This document shows, one piece after another, positions 38,404-48,414 of a stretch of 64,000 nucleotides of DNA (its first letter is position 1; each line of letters opens with the position of its first letter). The notes under the pieces were generated by a model. It made no database searches and was not told the origin of the DNA. It saw only the letters and a list, made by a program, of their open reading frames with translations. The position numbers and the translations under genes are program-made. This DNA is from Streptomyces spongiicola (GTDB taxonomy: Bacteria; Actinomycetota; Actinomycetes; Streptomycetales; Streptomycetaceae). Location of the stretch: NCBI RefSeq assembly GCF_003122365.1, contig NZ_CP029254.1, forward strand, positions 310,001-374,000, written 5' to 3'.

Positions 38404-39744
38404 TCACAGAGGTACCCGCAGGGCCCCTTCGATGATGTCGGCCGCCTCGGCGGCCGGGCCGGAGCCGTTCTCCGCCAGCTTCGCCCGCACCGCCCGGAGC
38501 CGGTCCCTGAGCCGCTGCGACTCCATCCCCCTGGCCCGCTCGGTCATTTCGACGGCGGTCCGCGCTGCGCGTTCGGCCTCGCCCTGCCGCAGCTCGATCT
38601 GGCTGAGCACGGCCAGCCGGTGCACCCGTCCCCGGTCGTGGGACGGCACGGCGGCCGCGGCGGCCGCGTGCTCCCGGGCCGCCCCCAGCTCCCCCAGGCA
38701 CAGCAGTGCCTCGGCGACCTGGACGTTCACCAGTCCGGGCTGCACATATCCCGTCTCGTCCGGCTCGTGCCCCGGCAGGATCCGCTCCGCCTCCTCCTCG
38801 GCGCGCCGGATCCGGCCCAATGCCGCCTCGCCGTCGCCGAGATGGGCGTAGGCCTTCGCCTGCATCGCGTACAGGTCGGTGGCCAGCGCCGGGGTGATCT
38901 GCCCGCCCGCCGTCCGCAGCGCCGCCTCGGCGAACGCGACCGCCTGCCGGTACTCCCCCATGAACAAGGACTGGTTGACGAGCAGCGCGATCACATAGGC
39001 TCCCAGGCCCCGGTCGCCGCTCGCCTTGGCGAGCCGCAGCGCCTGGTGGAAGTACCGCTGCGCGAGGCCGTGGGCGTCCGAGTCGTAGGCGCAGATGCCG
39101 GCGACGGCCACCAGTCCGCCGGTCGCCCGGTGCAGCTGGCGCCCGAGCGCGTCGCTGTAGGAACCCCGCAGCAGCGGCGCCGCCTCGCTGTTGAGGAAGC
39201 CGACGATCCGGGAGCGGGTGGCGATACCCCCCGCCTTGCGGTACATCAGCTCGTAGTGCGCCCGCGCCGCGCGGAGCAGCTTGATGTCGGCCATGCTGAC
39301 CCGGGTGCGCCCCTCGCGTGAGACGTCCGAGTCCTCCGGAGGGTTCTCCCACTCCCAGACCGGCATCACGGCGGGGGTGCCGGTGACCGCGGGCGCACCG
39401 AGGACATGGGGACGCTGCTGCTCGTCGGAGCGCCACAGCGCCGTCGCGCGCTCCACGAAGCCGCCGAGCGGGGAACCGTGCTGGGCCGCCGTCTCCCCCG
39501 GTATGCCGAGGCCGATGTCGTCGAGGGTGACCGGGCGCCGCAGCCGGCCCGCCAGCACCTCGCAGATGAGGTCCGGTACCTGACCGCGGGGGCGCTGGCC
39601 CTTCAGCCAGCGTGCGACGGCGGTGTGCTCGTAGCGGAGCGCGAGGCCTCTGGCCCGGCCCGCCTGGTTCACATGGGCGGCCAGGCCGGCGTGCGAGATG
39701 CCCGCCTCGTCGAGCAGCGCGTCGAGCAGGGTGTTGGGCTGCAT
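38404..39744 (-). CDS. NsdA-like regulator (helix-turn-helix plus TPR-like repeats)
   Basis: The 446-residue protein begins with a divergent helix-turn-helix (LLDALLDEAGISHAGLAAHVNQAGRARGLALRYEHTAVARWLKG). After about residue 140 it is a helical repeat region with TPR-like hairpins (AHYELMYRKAGG, LAQRYFHQALRLAKASGDR, YRQAVAFAEAALRTAGG, QAKAYAHLGDGEAALGRI, ALLCLGELGAAREHAAAA). This architecture matches the streptomycete NsdA/orphan regulators that affect sporulation and antibiotic production. ATG 39744 has GGAGG at 5 nt. TACTCT (39773-39778) is its likely -10, and the dyad at 39788 covers the -35. Confidence 0.85.
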   Translation of the reverse strand: MQPNTLLDALLDEAGISHAGLAAHVNQAGRARGLALRYEHTAVARWLKGQRPRGQVPDLICEVLAGRLRRPVTLDDIGLGIPGETAAQHGSPLGGFVERATALWRSDEQQRPHVLGAPAVTGTPAVMPVWEWENPPEDSDVSREGRTRVSMADIKLLRAARAHYELMYRKAGGIATRSRIVGFLNSEAAPLLRGSYSDALGRQLHRATGGLVAVAGICAYDSDAHGLAQRYFHQALRLAKASGDRGLGAYVIALLVNQSLFMGEYRQAVAFAEAALRTAGGQITPALATDLYAMQAKAYAHLGDGEAALGRIRRAEEEAERILPGHEPDETGYVQPGLVNVQVAEALLCLGELGAAREHAAAAAAVPSHDRGRVHRLAVLSQIELRQGEAERAARTAVEMTERARGMESQRLRDRLRAVRAKLAENGSGPAAEAADIIEGALRVPL

Positions 39745-39787
39745 GGGGCCCTCCGTTGGCTCGGTGTGGCCCAGAGTAGTGGAGGGG

Positions 39788-39806
39788 GCTTCGCACGGGG
39801 TGTGAA
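39788..39806. promoter_or_regulatory. Operator-like repeat, copy 2
   Basis: GCTTCGCACGGGGTGTGAA lies 10 nt upstream of the -10 box of the NsdA-like gene. It nearly repeats the element at 37333-37350. A GCATAT follows both copies at a similar distance. Confidence 0.6.
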
Positions 39807-40391
39807 ACAAGTGCATATATCCGCGCCGTGTGCGCTCTGCCGCCGTTCCCGTCGCACCGGTTGACTGTTCTTCCTCTCAAGGAGGCGGCCGGGCCGCCGG
39901 CTCCCCCTCGTACAGTGCGGCGGCCCGTATCCGCGCCGTCCGTCCTGCCGATCTGCCCGACACTCCGCGGCAGGACGGACGGCGCCGGCCGCCAACGGCC
40001 CCCTACCCGCAACTGATCGGAGGACTCGGAACGGGAACGGCGCAGCTCCGGCCCAGGACTGCGCCGGCACCCGTGTCCGGGCGGCGGGAGGCGCACCGCC
40101 GCCTGCCCGGCGGCGCCGGCCGGGGCGTCCGGCTGCCGGGGCAGCGGCGGCTTTCCGGGTCGCCCCCGGGTCGCCCCCGGGGCTCCGCCACGGCACGGGC
40201 GGCACGGTGCCCGGTCGCCGACCCCACGCGGACGACCGGCGGGTGCCTCCGAGAGCCCCTGGCGCGGGCGGGGCCGTGAAGCCGCACGGCGGGCCTGCAC
40301 GGCGTGCGCGGGACCGGGCGGCGCCGCGCGGCATACCCCGAAAGCGAGGGGAGCGGGAGCATCGGGTTGACGTCGGACACCCCGGTGTCCA
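39807..40391. other. 585-nt stretch with no gene recognised
   Basis: GC-rich DNA between the regulator promoter and the pheT terminators. Open frames here have no ribosome-binding sites or family resemblance. A small dyad GGACACC-CC-GGTGTCC is present near 40376. Confidence 0.6.
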
Positions 40392-40421
40392 ACCGCCCCC
40401 GGGTGTGGCACCGGGGGCGGT
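40392..40421 (-). terminator. Second hairpin after pheT
   Basis: ACCGCCCCCGG (40392-40402) pairs exactly with 40411-40421 across an 8-nt loop. Confidence 0.65.
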
Positions 40422-40429
40422 CACGGACG

Positions 40430-40463
40430 GGGGCGCGCGCGGACCCGGGTCCGCACGCGCCCC
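40430..40463 (-). terminator. Strong hairpin after pheT
   Basis: Arms 40430-40446 and 40447-40463 pair over 17 bp with one mismatch, 22 nt past the pheT stop. Confidence 0.75.
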
Positions 40464-40485
40464 CTGTGCCGTCGGCGGCGGGCGC

Positions 40486-43020
40486 TCAGGCGCCGCGCAG
40501 CACCGCCCCGGTGCGCTCGCCGGCCAGCGCGACGGCGGCGTCACGGGCGGCCGAGGCCTCCTCGACGGTCAGTGTGCGGTCGGGGGCGCGGAACCGCAGC
40601 GCGTACGCCAGCGACTTCCTGCCCCCGCCGATCTGCTCGCCCTCGAAGACATCGAACAGCCGGATGGACTCCAGCAGTTCGCCGGCACCCTCGCGCAGCG
40701 CCCGCTCCACGTCGGCGGCGGGTACGCCCGAGTCGACGACCAGCGCGACGTCCTGCGTGGCCACCGGGAAGGTGGAGATCCGCGGTGCCCGCAGGGCGCC
40801 CTCACCGGCCCGCTCCAGCAGGTCCAGCTCGACCTCCATCGCGCAGCTGCGCTCGGGCAGCCCGAGCGCCTTGACGACGCGCGGGTGCAGCTCGCCCGCG
40901 TGGCCGACGAGGGTCTCCTCGCCGTCCACCGTCGCGTACAGCGCGGCGCAGCGGCCCGGATGCCACGGCGCGTGCCGGTCGGCGCGCACGGTGAGTTCGG
41001 CTCCGGCCTCGGCGGCGACCGTACGGGCGGACTCGATCGCGTCCGCCCAGTCCGCGGGACGGCCCCCGCCCCACCAGCCGGCCTGCTCGCGCGCGCCGGC
41101 CAGGACGGTCGCGGCCCGGCGCGGCTGGTGCGGCAGGGCCGCGTCCAGCATCGCGATCTCCTCGTCGGTGGGGCGGCGGTCGACCGGCAGCACGCCCGGA
41201 ACCGTCTCCTCGCCGGTGGGCCGGAAGACCAGCCCGGTCTCGAACAGCGCGAGGTCGTGCGAGCCGCGTCCGACGTTGCGGCGCAGCGCGGACAGCAGTC
41301 CCGGCAGCAGCGTGGTGCGCAGCGCCGGCTCCTCGTCGGAGATCGGGTTGACCAGGGTGACCACGGTGCGCCGGGGGTCGCCGGCGTCCAGGCCGAACTG
41401 GTCCAGCACGGCCTCGCCGATGAACGGGTAGTTCAGGGCCTCGACGTAACCGGCCCCGGCGAGTGCGCGGCCGACCCGCCGGTGCAGCCGGCGGCGGTGG
41501 GTGAGTCCGCGGCCGGACGGCGGGGTGGGGAGCGTGGAGGGGAGGTTCTCGTACCCCTCCAGCCGGATGACCTCCTCCGCCAGGTCGTTCGGTGCGTGCA
41601 GGTCGGGACGCCACGACGGGGCGGTGACGGCGAGCTCGTCCTGGCCGTGGACGTCGCAGCCGACCTCCTGGAGCCGGCGGACCACGGTCTCGCGGCCGTA
41701 GGCGACACCGGCGACCCGGTCCGGGTGGTCGGCGCGCATCCTGATGGTGCGCGGCGCGGAGGGGGCGACGACCTCGGTGACTCCGGCCTCGGCGGTACCG
41801 CCGGCCAGCAGCACCAGGAGGTCGACGGTGCGCTGGGCGGCCGCGGCGGCGGCCTGCGGGTCGACTCCGCGCTCGAAGCGCCGGGACGCCTCCGAGGACA
41901 GCCTGTGGCGGCGGGCCGTGCGGGCGACGGAGACCGGGTCGAAGTGGGCGGCCTCGACGACGATCTCGGTGGTGCCGCGGACCTCGCCCGTCTCCGGGTC
42001 GGTCTCGGAGTCGGCGATCTCGGTGTTCGCCCCGCCCATGACGCCGGCGAGGCCGATCGGCCCGCGGCTGTCGGTGATGACCAGGTCCTCGGCGTCCAGG
42101 ACGCGCCTGGCCCCGTCGAGGGTGGTGAACTTCTCGCCCGGCTCGGCGCGGCGCACCCCGATGGGGCCCTCCAACCGGTTGCGGTCGTAGGCGTGCAGCG
42201 GCTGGCCGAGTTCGAGCATCACGTAGTTGGTGATGTCGACGGCGAGCGAGATCGGCCGCATACCGGCCTTCTGGAGCCGGCGCTGCATCCAGATCGGCGA
42301 GCGGGCCTCGGGGTCGAGGCCGACGACGGTGCGCGCGGTGAAGCGGTCGCAGCCGGCCGGGTCGGCGATCCGCACCCGGTAGCCGTACGAGTTCGGCGCG
42401 GGGACGTCGAGCAGGGCCGGGTCGCGCAGCGGCAGCCCGTAGGCGGTGGCGGTCTCGCGGGCGACCCCCCGCATCGACAGGCAGTAGCCGCGGTCGGGGG
42501 TGACGGCGATGTCGAGGACCTCGTCGTACAGCTCCAGCAGTTCGGTGGCGTCGATGCCGACCTCGGTCTCCGGCGGCAGCACGATGATGCCGTGTGCCGC
42601 TCCGCCGAGGTCGCCCATGCCCAGCTCGTCGGCGGAGCAGATCATCCCGCGGGACATCCGGCCGTACGTCTTGCGCTCGGCGATGCGGAAGTCGCCGGGC
42701 AGGACGGAGCCGGGCAGTGCCACGACGACCTTGTCGCCGACGGCGAAGTTGCGGGCGCCGCAGACGATCTCCTGGGGCTCGCCGGTCTCGTTGGACCGGC
42801 CCACGTCGACCGTGCAGAAGCGGATGGGCTTCTTGAACCCGGTCAGTTCCTCGACGGTCAGCACCCGGCCGACGACCAGCGGGCCGGTGAGGCCGGCGCC
42901 GAGCTGCTCGACGGTCTCGACCTCGAGGCCGGCCGAGACGAGTCTGGCCTGTACGTCGCGGCCGGTCTCCGCCGCCGGCAGGTCGACGTACTCCCGCAGC
43001 CAGGAAAGCGGGACCCGCAT
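40486..43020 (-). CDS. pheT: Phenylalanyl-tRNA synthetase beta subunit
   Basis: Full-length beta chain of 844 residues of the (alpha-beta)2 enzyme that charges tRNA-Phe. It has the N-terminal [15 protein letters not shown], an EMAP/OB-type tRNA-binding domain at about 40-150 (ending [19 protein letters not shown]), B3/B4 editing domain motifs, the B5 region and a C-terminal FDX-ACB anticodon-binding domain ([32 protein letters not shown]). It follows pheS with a one-base overlap (TGATG). Two hairpins downstream end the transcript. Confidence 0.98.
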   Translation of the reverse strand: MRVPLSWLREYVDLPAAETGRDVQARLVSAGLEVETVEQLGAGLTGPLVVGRVLTVEELTGFKKPIRFCTVDVGRSNETGEPQEIVCGARNFAVGDKVVVALPGSVLPGDFRIAERKTYGRMSRGMICSADELGMGDLGGAAHGIIVLPPETEVGIDATELLELYDEVLDIAVTPDRGYCLSMRGVARETATAYGLPLRDPALLDVPAPNSYGYRVRIADPAGCDRFTARTVVGLDPEARSPIWMQRRLQKAGMRPISLAVDITNYVMLELGQPLHAYDRNRLEGPIGVRRAEPGEKFTTLDGARRVLDAEDLVITDSRGPIGLAGVMGGANTEIADSETDPETGEVRGTTEIVVEAAHFDPVSVARTARRHRLSSEASRRFERGVDPQAAAAAAQRTVDLLVLLAGGTAEAGVTEVVAPSAPRTIRMRADHPDRVAGVAYGRETVVRRLQEVGCDVHGQDELAVTAPSWRPDLHAPNDLAEEVIRLEGYENLPSTLPTPPSGRGLTHRRRLHRRVGRALAGAGYVEALNYPFIGEAVLDQFGLDAGDPRRTVVTLVNPISDEEPALRTTLLPGLLSALRRNVGRGSHDLALFETGLVFRPTGEETVPGVLPVDRRPTDEEIAMLDAALPHQPRRAATVLAGAREQAGWWGGGRPADWADAIESARTVAAEAGAELTVRADRHAPWHPGRCAALYATVDGEETLVGHAGELHPRVVKALGLPERSCAMEVELDLLERAGEGALRAPRISTFPVATQDVALVVDSGVPAADVERALREGAGELLESIRLFDVFEGEQIGGGRKSLAYALRFRAPDRTLTVEEASAARDAAVALAGERTGAVLRGA

Positions 43021-44156
43021 CAGATCTCCATCCCGAAGGGCCGGGTGAACCGGACGTCACCCTCGACCATGTCTCGCATGTCTTCGACGTTGTGGCGGAA
43101 CATCAGCATCCGCTCGATGCCGAACCCGAAGGCGAATCCGCTGTACTTCCCGGGGTCGACGCCGCAGGCGGTGAGCACCTTCGGGTTGACCATGCCGCAG
43201 CCGCCGAGCTCGATCCAGCCCTCGCTGGAGCAGGTCCGGCAGGGCCGGTCCGGGTTGCCGACGGAATCGCCGCGGCAGACGTAGCAGACCATGTCCATCT
43301 CGGCGGACGGCTCGGTGAAGGGGAAGAAGTTCGGCCGGAGCCGGGTCTTCATGCCCTCGCCGCCGAACAGCGCGCGGACCATGTGGTCCAGGGTGCCCTT
43401 GAGGTCGGCCATGGTGAGGCCCTCGTCCACGGCGAGCAGCTCGACCTGGTGGAACACCGGGGTGTGGGTGGCGTCCAGGTCGTCGGTGCGGTACACGCGG
43501 CCGGGACAGATCACATACAGCGGCGGCTCGCGGTCGAGCATCGAGCGGACCTGCACGGGCGAGGTGTGGGTACGCAGCACCACACCGGACCCGGCCGCCT
43601 CGCCGCCGGGGCGCCCGGCGCCCCGCACGAAGAAGGTGTCGTGCTCACCGCGGGCCGGGTGGTCGGCCGCGATGTTCAGGGCGTCGAAGTTCAGCCATTC
43701 GGTCTCGGCCTCGGGGCCCTCCGCGACCTCGTAGCCCATGGCCGTGAAGACGTCCTCGATGCGCTCGGAGAGCGTGGTCAGCGGGTGGCGGGCGCCGGCC
43801 GGGGTGCGGTCGTACGGCAGCGTGACGTCCACCGCCTCCTCGACCAGCACCCGGGCGTCGCGCTCGGCTTCCAGCTCGGCCTGGCGGGCGGCCAGGGACT
43901 TGTTCACGGCACCGCGGGCCTGCCCCACGCGCTTGCCGGCCTCGGCCTTGGCGTGTGGGGGCAGGGCGCCGATCTCACGGTTGGCGAGCGCGAGCGGCGA
44001 GGAGGGGCCGGTGTGCGCGATCTTCGCCTCGTGGAGGGCGTCGAGGTCGCCCGCGGCGGCGAAGGCGGCGAGCGCCTCGTCCCGCATGCGCTCGATCTCT
44101 TCCGGTTTCAGTGCCTCGACCTCGACCGGGTCGTACGACTTGTTGGGTGCCGACAT
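43020..44156 (-). CDS. pheS: Phenylalanyl-tRNA synthetase alpha subunit
   Basis: Alpha chain of 378 residues with the class II aminoacyl-tRNA synthetase motifs: the N-terminal coiled coil (about 15-100), motif 2 region [21 protein letters not shown] and motif 3 [16 protein letters not shown]. The catalytic subunit activates phenylalanine. An insertion [15 protein letters not shown] near 195-210 is typical of actinobacteria. TAGACT at 44230-44235 is a plausible -10 box. It is downstream of the sensor kinase gene on the same strand. Confidence 0.98.
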   Translation of the reverse strand: MSAPNKSYDPVEVEALKPEEIERMRDEALAAFAAAGDLDALHEAKIAHTGPSSPLALANREIGALPPHAKAEAGKRVGQARGAVNKSLAARQAELEAERDARVLVEEAVDVTLPYDRTPAGARHPLTTLSERIEDVFTAMGYEVAEGPEAETEWLNFDALNIAADHPARGEHDTFFVRGAGRPGGEAAGSGVVLRTHTSPVQVRSMLDREPPLYVICPGRVYRTDDLDATHTPVFHQVELLAVDEGLTMADLKGTLDHMVRALFGGEGMKTRLRPNFFPFTEPSAEMDMVCYVCRGDSVGNPDRPCRTCSSEGWIELGGCGMVNPKVLTACGVDPGKYSGFAFGFGIERMLMFRHNVEDMRDMVEGDVRFTRPFGMEI

Positions 44157-44229
44157 CTCTTCCCGTGCTTCCGATGGGGTGGCTGGTGCCCCCGCTCGAC
44201 GACCGAGGACGCAAAGGTGCCAAGGGACG

Positions 44230-44235
44230 AGTCTA
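44230..44235 (-). promoter_or_regulatory. Candidate -10 box for pheST
   Basis: TAGACT on the minus strand, 74 nt before the pheS start. No good -35 is seen. Confidence 0.4.
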
Positions 44236-44282
44236 GCGGGGTGACGGTACGCGAACGCGCCCGCGGGCCGCCGGTGCGCTTG

Positions 44283-45407
44283 TCAGGTGAGATAGGCGGG
44301 CGCGCCGACGGGCAGGGTGAACCGGAACTCCGCACCGCCGCCCGGTCCGCGGCCGACGGTGATCGTCCCGCCGTGCGCCTCGACGATGCCCTTCACGATG
44401 TACAGGCCGAGACCGGTGCCGCCGCGCTTGCTCCCCCGCCAGAAGCGGGTGAAGACGCGGCTCATCGACTCCTCGGGGATGCCGGGGCCTTCGTCGCTCA
44501 CGGTGACGGTCGTACCCTTCTCGTCGTTCTCGGCGGACGCCGGTGCCACCTCGATGGTGACGGTTCCGCCGCCGTGGCGCACCGCGTTTTCGAGGAGGTT
44601 GCCGAGCACCTGGTCGATCTTGTCGGGGTCCGCCCAGAGATCGGGCAGGTCGTGGTGGACGCGGAGGAAGAACCGGTCCGGGGGCAGGCCGCCGGCGGTG
44701 TAGGCCTGGACATGGCGGCCGACGGCGGAGGCGAGGTCCACGGGCTGGCGCCGCACCTCCAGCCTTCCGGAGTCGATGCGCGAGATGTCGAGGAGTTCGG
44801 CGATGAGCCGGGTCACGCGGTTGGCGTCGGCGTCGACGGTCTCCAGCATCAGCCGCTTCTGGTCGTCGGTGAAGCGCTCCCACTTGGCGAGGAGGGTGGC
44901 GGTGAAGCCCTTGACCGAGGTCAGCGGGGAGCGCAGCTCATGGGCGACGGTGGCGATCAGCTCGGCATGGCTGCGCTCGGTGCGGCGGCGCGCCTCGGTG
45001 CCGCGGAGGCTGACGACGACGCGCCGCACGGGGCCCGTGGGCACCTGGCGCACATAGCGGGCGGAGACCAGCACCTCGCGGCCGCCGGGCAGCAGCAGAT
45101 TGCGCTCGGGCTGGCCGACCCGGGTGGCCAGGCCGCCGTACGGGTCGGTGAGCGGCCACCAGCGGCGGCCCTTGAGGTCCTCCAGGGGCAGCACGTGGTC
45201 CAGCGGACGGCCCAGGGCGCGGTCCGCCGGGACGGCCGTGAGGCGCGCGGCCGCGGCGTTGAAGCAGATGACCAGGCCGTACTCGTCGGCGACGACGAGG
45301 CCGTCGGGGAGGTCGTCCGCGCCGATGCCGATCCCCACGCCCGCGCCCTTCCCGGCGATCGCCGGCGCCGGGAACGCGTCCGACGGCCCGCTCGTGCCGA
45401 CAGTCAT
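44283..45407 (-). CDS. PAS-domain sensor histidine kinase (orphan)
   Basis: Kinase of 374 residues without membrane segments. Residues about 30-140 form a PAS-like sensor (LPDGLVVADEYGLVICFNAAAARL). The phospho-acceptor His 156 lies in the H-box ELIATVAHELRSPLTSVKGF, followed by the ATPase N-box (DQVLGNLLENAVRHGGG), G1 box (VSDEGPGIPEE) and G2 box (RGGTGLGLYIVKGIVEAHGG). No response regulator is adjacent. It lies between the TrmH-like gene and pheST; I recall the same placement in other streptomycetes. The input signal is unknown, but the cytosolic PAS domain suggests an internal one such as redox or energy state. Confidence 0.92.
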   Translation of the reverse strand: MTVGTSGPSDAFPAPAIAGKGAGVGIGIGADDLPDGLVVADEYGLVICFNAAAARLTAVPADRALGRPLDHVLPLEDLKGRRWWPLTDPYGGLATRVGQPERNLLLPGGREVLVSARYVRQVPTGPVRRVVVSLRGTEARRRTERSHAELIATVAHELRSPLTSVKGFTATLLAKWERFTDDQKRLMLETVDADANRVTRLIAELLDISRIDSGRLEVRRQPVDLASAVGRHVQAYTAGGLPPDRFFLRVHHDLPDLWADPDKIDQVLGNLLENAVRHGGGTVTIEVAPASAENDEKGTTVTVSDEGPGIPEESMSRVFTRFWRGSKRGGTGLGLYIVKGIVEAHGGTITVGRGPGGGAEFRFTLPVGAPAYLT

Positions 45408-45667
45408 CCCCGTAACCCACCTCTCGAACCGGTGCAGCGGGTCCCCGAGTCCGCCACCCTACTAGCCGGGACTGACGGAGCGACAGCCTGTGCCCCCGGG
45501 GGGCGGTGGTGCCGTGACCGCGGTGCGGCTCCCCGCCCGGGGCGGTCCGGCGTTGCGTCGGGCCGGGCGGCCGTCAGGCCCCTCATCGGCGGTCAAGCGG
45601 TGCCCCAAGACCCGGCGGCAACACCCCCCGGGGCATCCCTTCGGCAGGGGGCGGACAGCCGTACCGG

Positions 45668-45716
45668 GCCCGGAGGCCAGGCGCCCCGTTTCAGGGCCAC
45701 GAGAAAGGCAACGGGG
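45668..45716. repeat. 49-nt dispersed repeat, copy 2
   Basis: Matches 30373-30421 at 47 of 49 positions, same orientation in the window. It is in the 451-nt gap 45408-45858, where I see no gene. Confidence 0.9.
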
Positions 45717-45830
45717 CTGTGGCGGGGGGCTGTGACGGGGCACGGTGGCGGCGGGCGGAGGGACCGGTCGGCGGGGGACCGGTCGGCGGAGGGGCGGGGC
45801 CGGTGGCGGCGGCCGGACGGCGTACGCCCG

Positions 45831-45866
45831 CGGAACGGCGTCAGCGCGCGGAACGGCGTCAGCGCG
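45831..45866. repeat. Tandem 18-bp duplication spanning a stop codon
   Basis: CGGAACGGCGTCAGCGCG occurs twice in a row; the copy at 45849-45866 contains the stop of the TrmH-like gene. Confidence 0.9.
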
Positions 45867-46716
45867 CGGGGGCGGCGCCGCGACGGCCCGGGGCGCGCTG
45901 GGCGCGGGCGGAGGCGTAGAGGCAGACCGCGGCGGCGGTTGCGAGGTTGAGGCTCTCCGCCCTGCCGTGGATCGGTACGCGCACGACGGCGTCGGCGAGC
46001 GCCCGGGTCTCCTCGGGGAGTCCCCATGCCTCGTTGCCGAAGATCCACGCGCTGGGCCCGGACATGGTCCCGGCGTCGAGCTCGTCGTCCAGGTCGTCCT
46101 CTCCGGCGCCGTCGGCCGCGAGGACTCGCACCCCCGAGCCGCGCAGCCCGCTCACCGCCTGCTCGACGGGGACCCCGACCGCCACCGGGAGGTGGAACAG
46201 CGAACCGGCCGAGGCCCGGACCGACTTGGGGTTGTACAGGTCCACCGAGGCGTCGGTGAGCACGACCGCGTCGGCGCCGGCCGCGTCGGCGCACCGCAGC
46301 ACCGTGCCGGCGTTCCCCGGGTCGCGCACGTGCGCGAGCACGGCCACGAGCCGCGGGCCCGCCGCCAGGATCTCCTCGAACGGCGCGTCGAGGAAGCGGC
46401 AGACCCCGACGAGGCCCTGCGGTGTGACGGTCTGGGAGACCTCCGCCAGTACCGCGTCGGGAGCGTGGTGGACGCGGGCGCCGGAGGCGCGGGCGGCCTC
46501 GACGATGTCCGCGTACCGCTCGGCGGCCTCGGCGGTGGTGAACAGTTCGACGAGCGTGGCCCGGCCGTCGCCGCCCCGGTGCGCGACCGCCTCGCGCACG
46601 GCCTGCGGCCCCTCGGCGAGGAACAGCCGCTCCTTGGAGCGGAAGTTCCGCTTGGCGAGCCGCCGCGCGGCGACGACCCGCGGAGACCGCGGGGAGATCA
46701 GCTCGGGGGTCCCCAT
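45859..46716 (-). CDS. TrmH/SpoU family RNA 2'-O-methyltransferase
   Basis: SPOUT-class methyltransferase of 285 residues. After an N-terminal substrate-binding domain (VVAARRLAKRNFRSKERLFLAEGPQAVREAV) come the three SpoU motifs: VLAHVRDPGNAGTVLRCADAAGADAVVL, WIFGNEAWGLPEET and VPIHGRAESLNLATAAAVCLYASA, which build the knotted SAM site. It methylates a ribose in rRNA or tRNA; the target cannot be told from sequence. It lies downstream of rplT beyond a hairpin. ATG 46716 is chosen as the start of the conserved region, although its ribosome-binding site is weak. Confidence 0.94.
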   Translation of the reverse strand: MGTPELISPRSPRVVAARRLAKRNFRSKERLFLAEGPQAVREAVAHRGGDGRATLVELFTTAEAAERYADIVEAARASGARVHHAPDAVLAEVSQTVTPQGLVGVCRFLDAPFEEILAAGPRLVAVLAHVRDPGNAGTVLRCADAAGADAVVLTDASVDLYNPKSVRASAGSLFHLPVAVGVPVEQAVSGLRGSGVRVLAADGAGEDDLDDELDAGTMSGPSAWIFGNEAWGLPEETRALADAVVRVPIHGRAESLNLATAAAVCLYASARAQRAPGRRGAAPAR

Positions 46717-46742
46717 GGGGGCTCTCACTTCCTTGGCTCCGC

Positions 46743-46798
46743 TCGGCTGTGCGCGGTCGGCAGGGCACGGTCGGCTGTGCGCGGTCGGCAGGGCAGGG
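46743..46798. repeat. Tandem 28-bp repeat
   Basis: Two copies of a unit beginning TCGGCTGTGCGCGGTCGGCA, differing at one base, in the rplT-trmH gap just upstream of the TrmH-like gene. Confidence 0.9.
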
Positions 46799-46855
46799 TC
46801 GGCGGTTCTCGTCGGGGGTGGTACGGGCTCGCGCGGGATCGGTCCGGAACACACT

Positions 46856-46886
46856 CGGACCCGCAGACCGTCGGCCTGCGGGTCCG
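46856..46886 (-). terminator. Hairpin terminator after rplT
   Basis: CGGACCCGCAG (46856-46866) pairs exactly with 46876-46886 across 9 nt, 26 nt past the rplT stop. Confidence 0.75.
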
Positions 46887-46911
46887 GGCTTGGTCCGGTG
46901 GGACGCGACCG

Positions 46912-47298
46912 TCAGGCCGCGGCCTTCGGGGCGTTGACGTCGCTCGGGAGCGCCTTCTGGGCGACCTCGACGAGCGCGGCGAACGCGTTGGCGTCGTTGA
47001 CCGCCAGCTCGGCCAGGATCTTGCGGTCCACCTCGACGTTGGCGGCCTTCAGACCCTGGATGAAGCGGTTGTAGGTGATGCCGTTCGCGCGGGCGGCGGC
47101 GTTGATGCGCTGGATCCACAGCTGGCGGAAGTCGCCCTTGCGCTTCTTGCGGTCGTTGTAGTTGTAGACGAGGGAGTGGGTGACCTGCTCCTTCGCCTTG
47201 CGGTACAGACGAGAGCGCTGACCGCGGTAGCCGCTGGCCTGCTCGAGGATCGCCCGGCGCTTCTTGTGGGCGTTGACTGCCCGCTTGACGCGTGCCAC
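46912..47298 (-). CDS. rplT: 50S ribosomal protein L20
   Basis: L20 of 128 residues, with the family N-terminus [20 protein letters not shown] and the conserved [15 protein letters not shown] and [11 protein letters not shown]. It binds 23S rRNA early in large-subunit assembly. GTG 47298 has AAGGAG at 7 nt. It is third in infC-rpmI-rplT. The C-terminus [10 protein letters not shown] is slightly longer than in most bacteria. Confidence 0.99.
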   Translation of the reverse strand: MARVKRAVNAHKKRRAILEQASGYRGQRSRLYRKAKEQVTHSLVYNYNDRKKRKGDFRQLWIQRINAAARANGITYNRFIQGLKAANVEVDRKILAELAVNDANAFAALVEVAQKALPSDVNAPKAAA

Positions 47299-47404
47299 TT
47301 GTTGACTCCTTGTAGCGGGGCCGTGGTTGTCCTCACACGGCCCGGAAACGAATTGGTCCCGGTTCTGCCCGGAAGCCCCCGGTCGTACGGGGGCGGGAGG
47401 TCAG

Positions 47405-47599
47405 TCAGATGCCGAGCATCTTCTTGATCTTGGCGGCGTCACCCGGGGCCATCTCGGCGTTGCCGGTGAGGCGACGCGTCAGCTTGGACGACTTGCGCTC
47501 GAGCAGGTGGCGCTTGCCGGCACGCTCGCGGAGCACCTTGCCGGAGCCGGTGATCTTGAAGCGCTTCTTGGCACCGCTGTGCGTCTTGTTCTTCGGCAT
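47405..47599 (-). CDS. rpmI: 50S ribosomal protein L35
   Basis: L35 of 64 residues: [20 protein letters not shown], then the basic [13 protein letters not shown]. Size and order between infC and rplT are canonical. It binds the large subunit near L20. Confidence 0.99.
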   Translation of the reverse strand: MPKNKTHSGAKKRFKITGSGKVLRERAGKRHLLERKSSKLTRRLTGNAEMAPGDAAKIKKMLGI

Positions 47600-47704
47600 C
47601 GCGCCGTTCTCTCCTCGTCGGTGGCGCTTCCGTCGCCGGTCGGGTGGACCGGCAGCCGAAAGCGTCAGATGTATCGGTTCGTGTCCGGGACGGCCGTCCC
47701 GGAA

Positions 47705-48328
47705 TCAGGCCTCGGCGGGCTCTTCGGGAGCGGAGCCGGCCTGGGCGGACCGGTCCCCCTGGCGCTCCGCCTTGCGGGCGGCCTGCGCCTCACGGGCCTC
47801 GGCCATCGCCTCGGTCTTCTTCTTGTGCGGACCGAGAACCATGATCATGTTTCGGCCGTCCTGCTTCGGGTTCGACTCCACGAAACCGAGGTCCTGGACG
47901 TCCTCCGCCAGCCGCTGCAGCAGCCGGTAGCCGAGCTCCGGCCGCGACTGCTCGCGACCGCGGAACATGATCGTGATCTTGACCTTGTCGCCCTGCTTGA
48001 GGAACCGGACGACATGACCCTTCTTGGTGTCGTAGTCGTGCGGGTCGATCTTCGGCCGGAGCTTCATCTCCTTGATGACCGTGTGCGCCTGGTTCTTGCG
48101 CGCCTCACGGGCCTTCATGGCCGACTCGTACTTGAACTTCCCGTAGTCCATGAGCTTGCAGACCGGCGGACGGGCGTTGGCCGCCACCTCGACGAGGTCG
48201 AGGTCGTACTCCTGCGCAAGCTCCAGGGCCTTGGCAAGCGGGACAATCCCGACCTGCTCGCCGCTGGGACCGACAAGTCGCACCTCGGGAACGCGAATCC
48301 GGTCGTTGATGCGGGGCTCGGCGCTGAT
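47705..48328 (-). CDS. infC: Translation initiation factor IF-3 (ATC start codon)
   Basis: IF-3 of 207 residues, which keeps 30S subunits free and checks the initiator codon. The N-terminal domain starts [22 protein letters not shown] after the initiator; the C-terminal domain has [17 protein letters not shown]. The reading frame reaches back to ATC 48328, placed right after AGGAGG, and the conserved PRINDRIR can be encoded only if translation begins there. Non-AUG starts let IF-3 repress its own translation in E. coli (AUU). The tail after about 180 is Ala/Glu-rich. The leader upstream contains an attenuator-like hairpin. Confidence 0.95.
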   Translation of the reverse strand: MSAEPRINDRIRVPEVRLVGPSGEQVGIVPLAKALELAQEYDLDLVEVAANARPPVCKLMDYGKFKYESAMKAREARKNQAHTVIKEMKLRPKIDPHDYDTKKGHVVRFLKQGDKVKITIMFRGREQSRPELGYRLLQRLAEDVQDLGFVESNPKQDGRNMIMVLGPHKKKTEAMAEAREAQAARKAERQGDRSAQAGSAPEEPAEA

Positions 48329-48414
48329 GGATCCTCCTCGGTAGCACCACGCGGCGGTCTGGCGGACAGCCGCGCAACGTCTGTTTCTGTACGGACCAAC
48401 CGCACCGGAGCAAG

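Noticed and set aside
40207..43284. Very long plus-strand frame opposite pheT
   Set aside because: It is antisense to pheT, a fully conserved gene.
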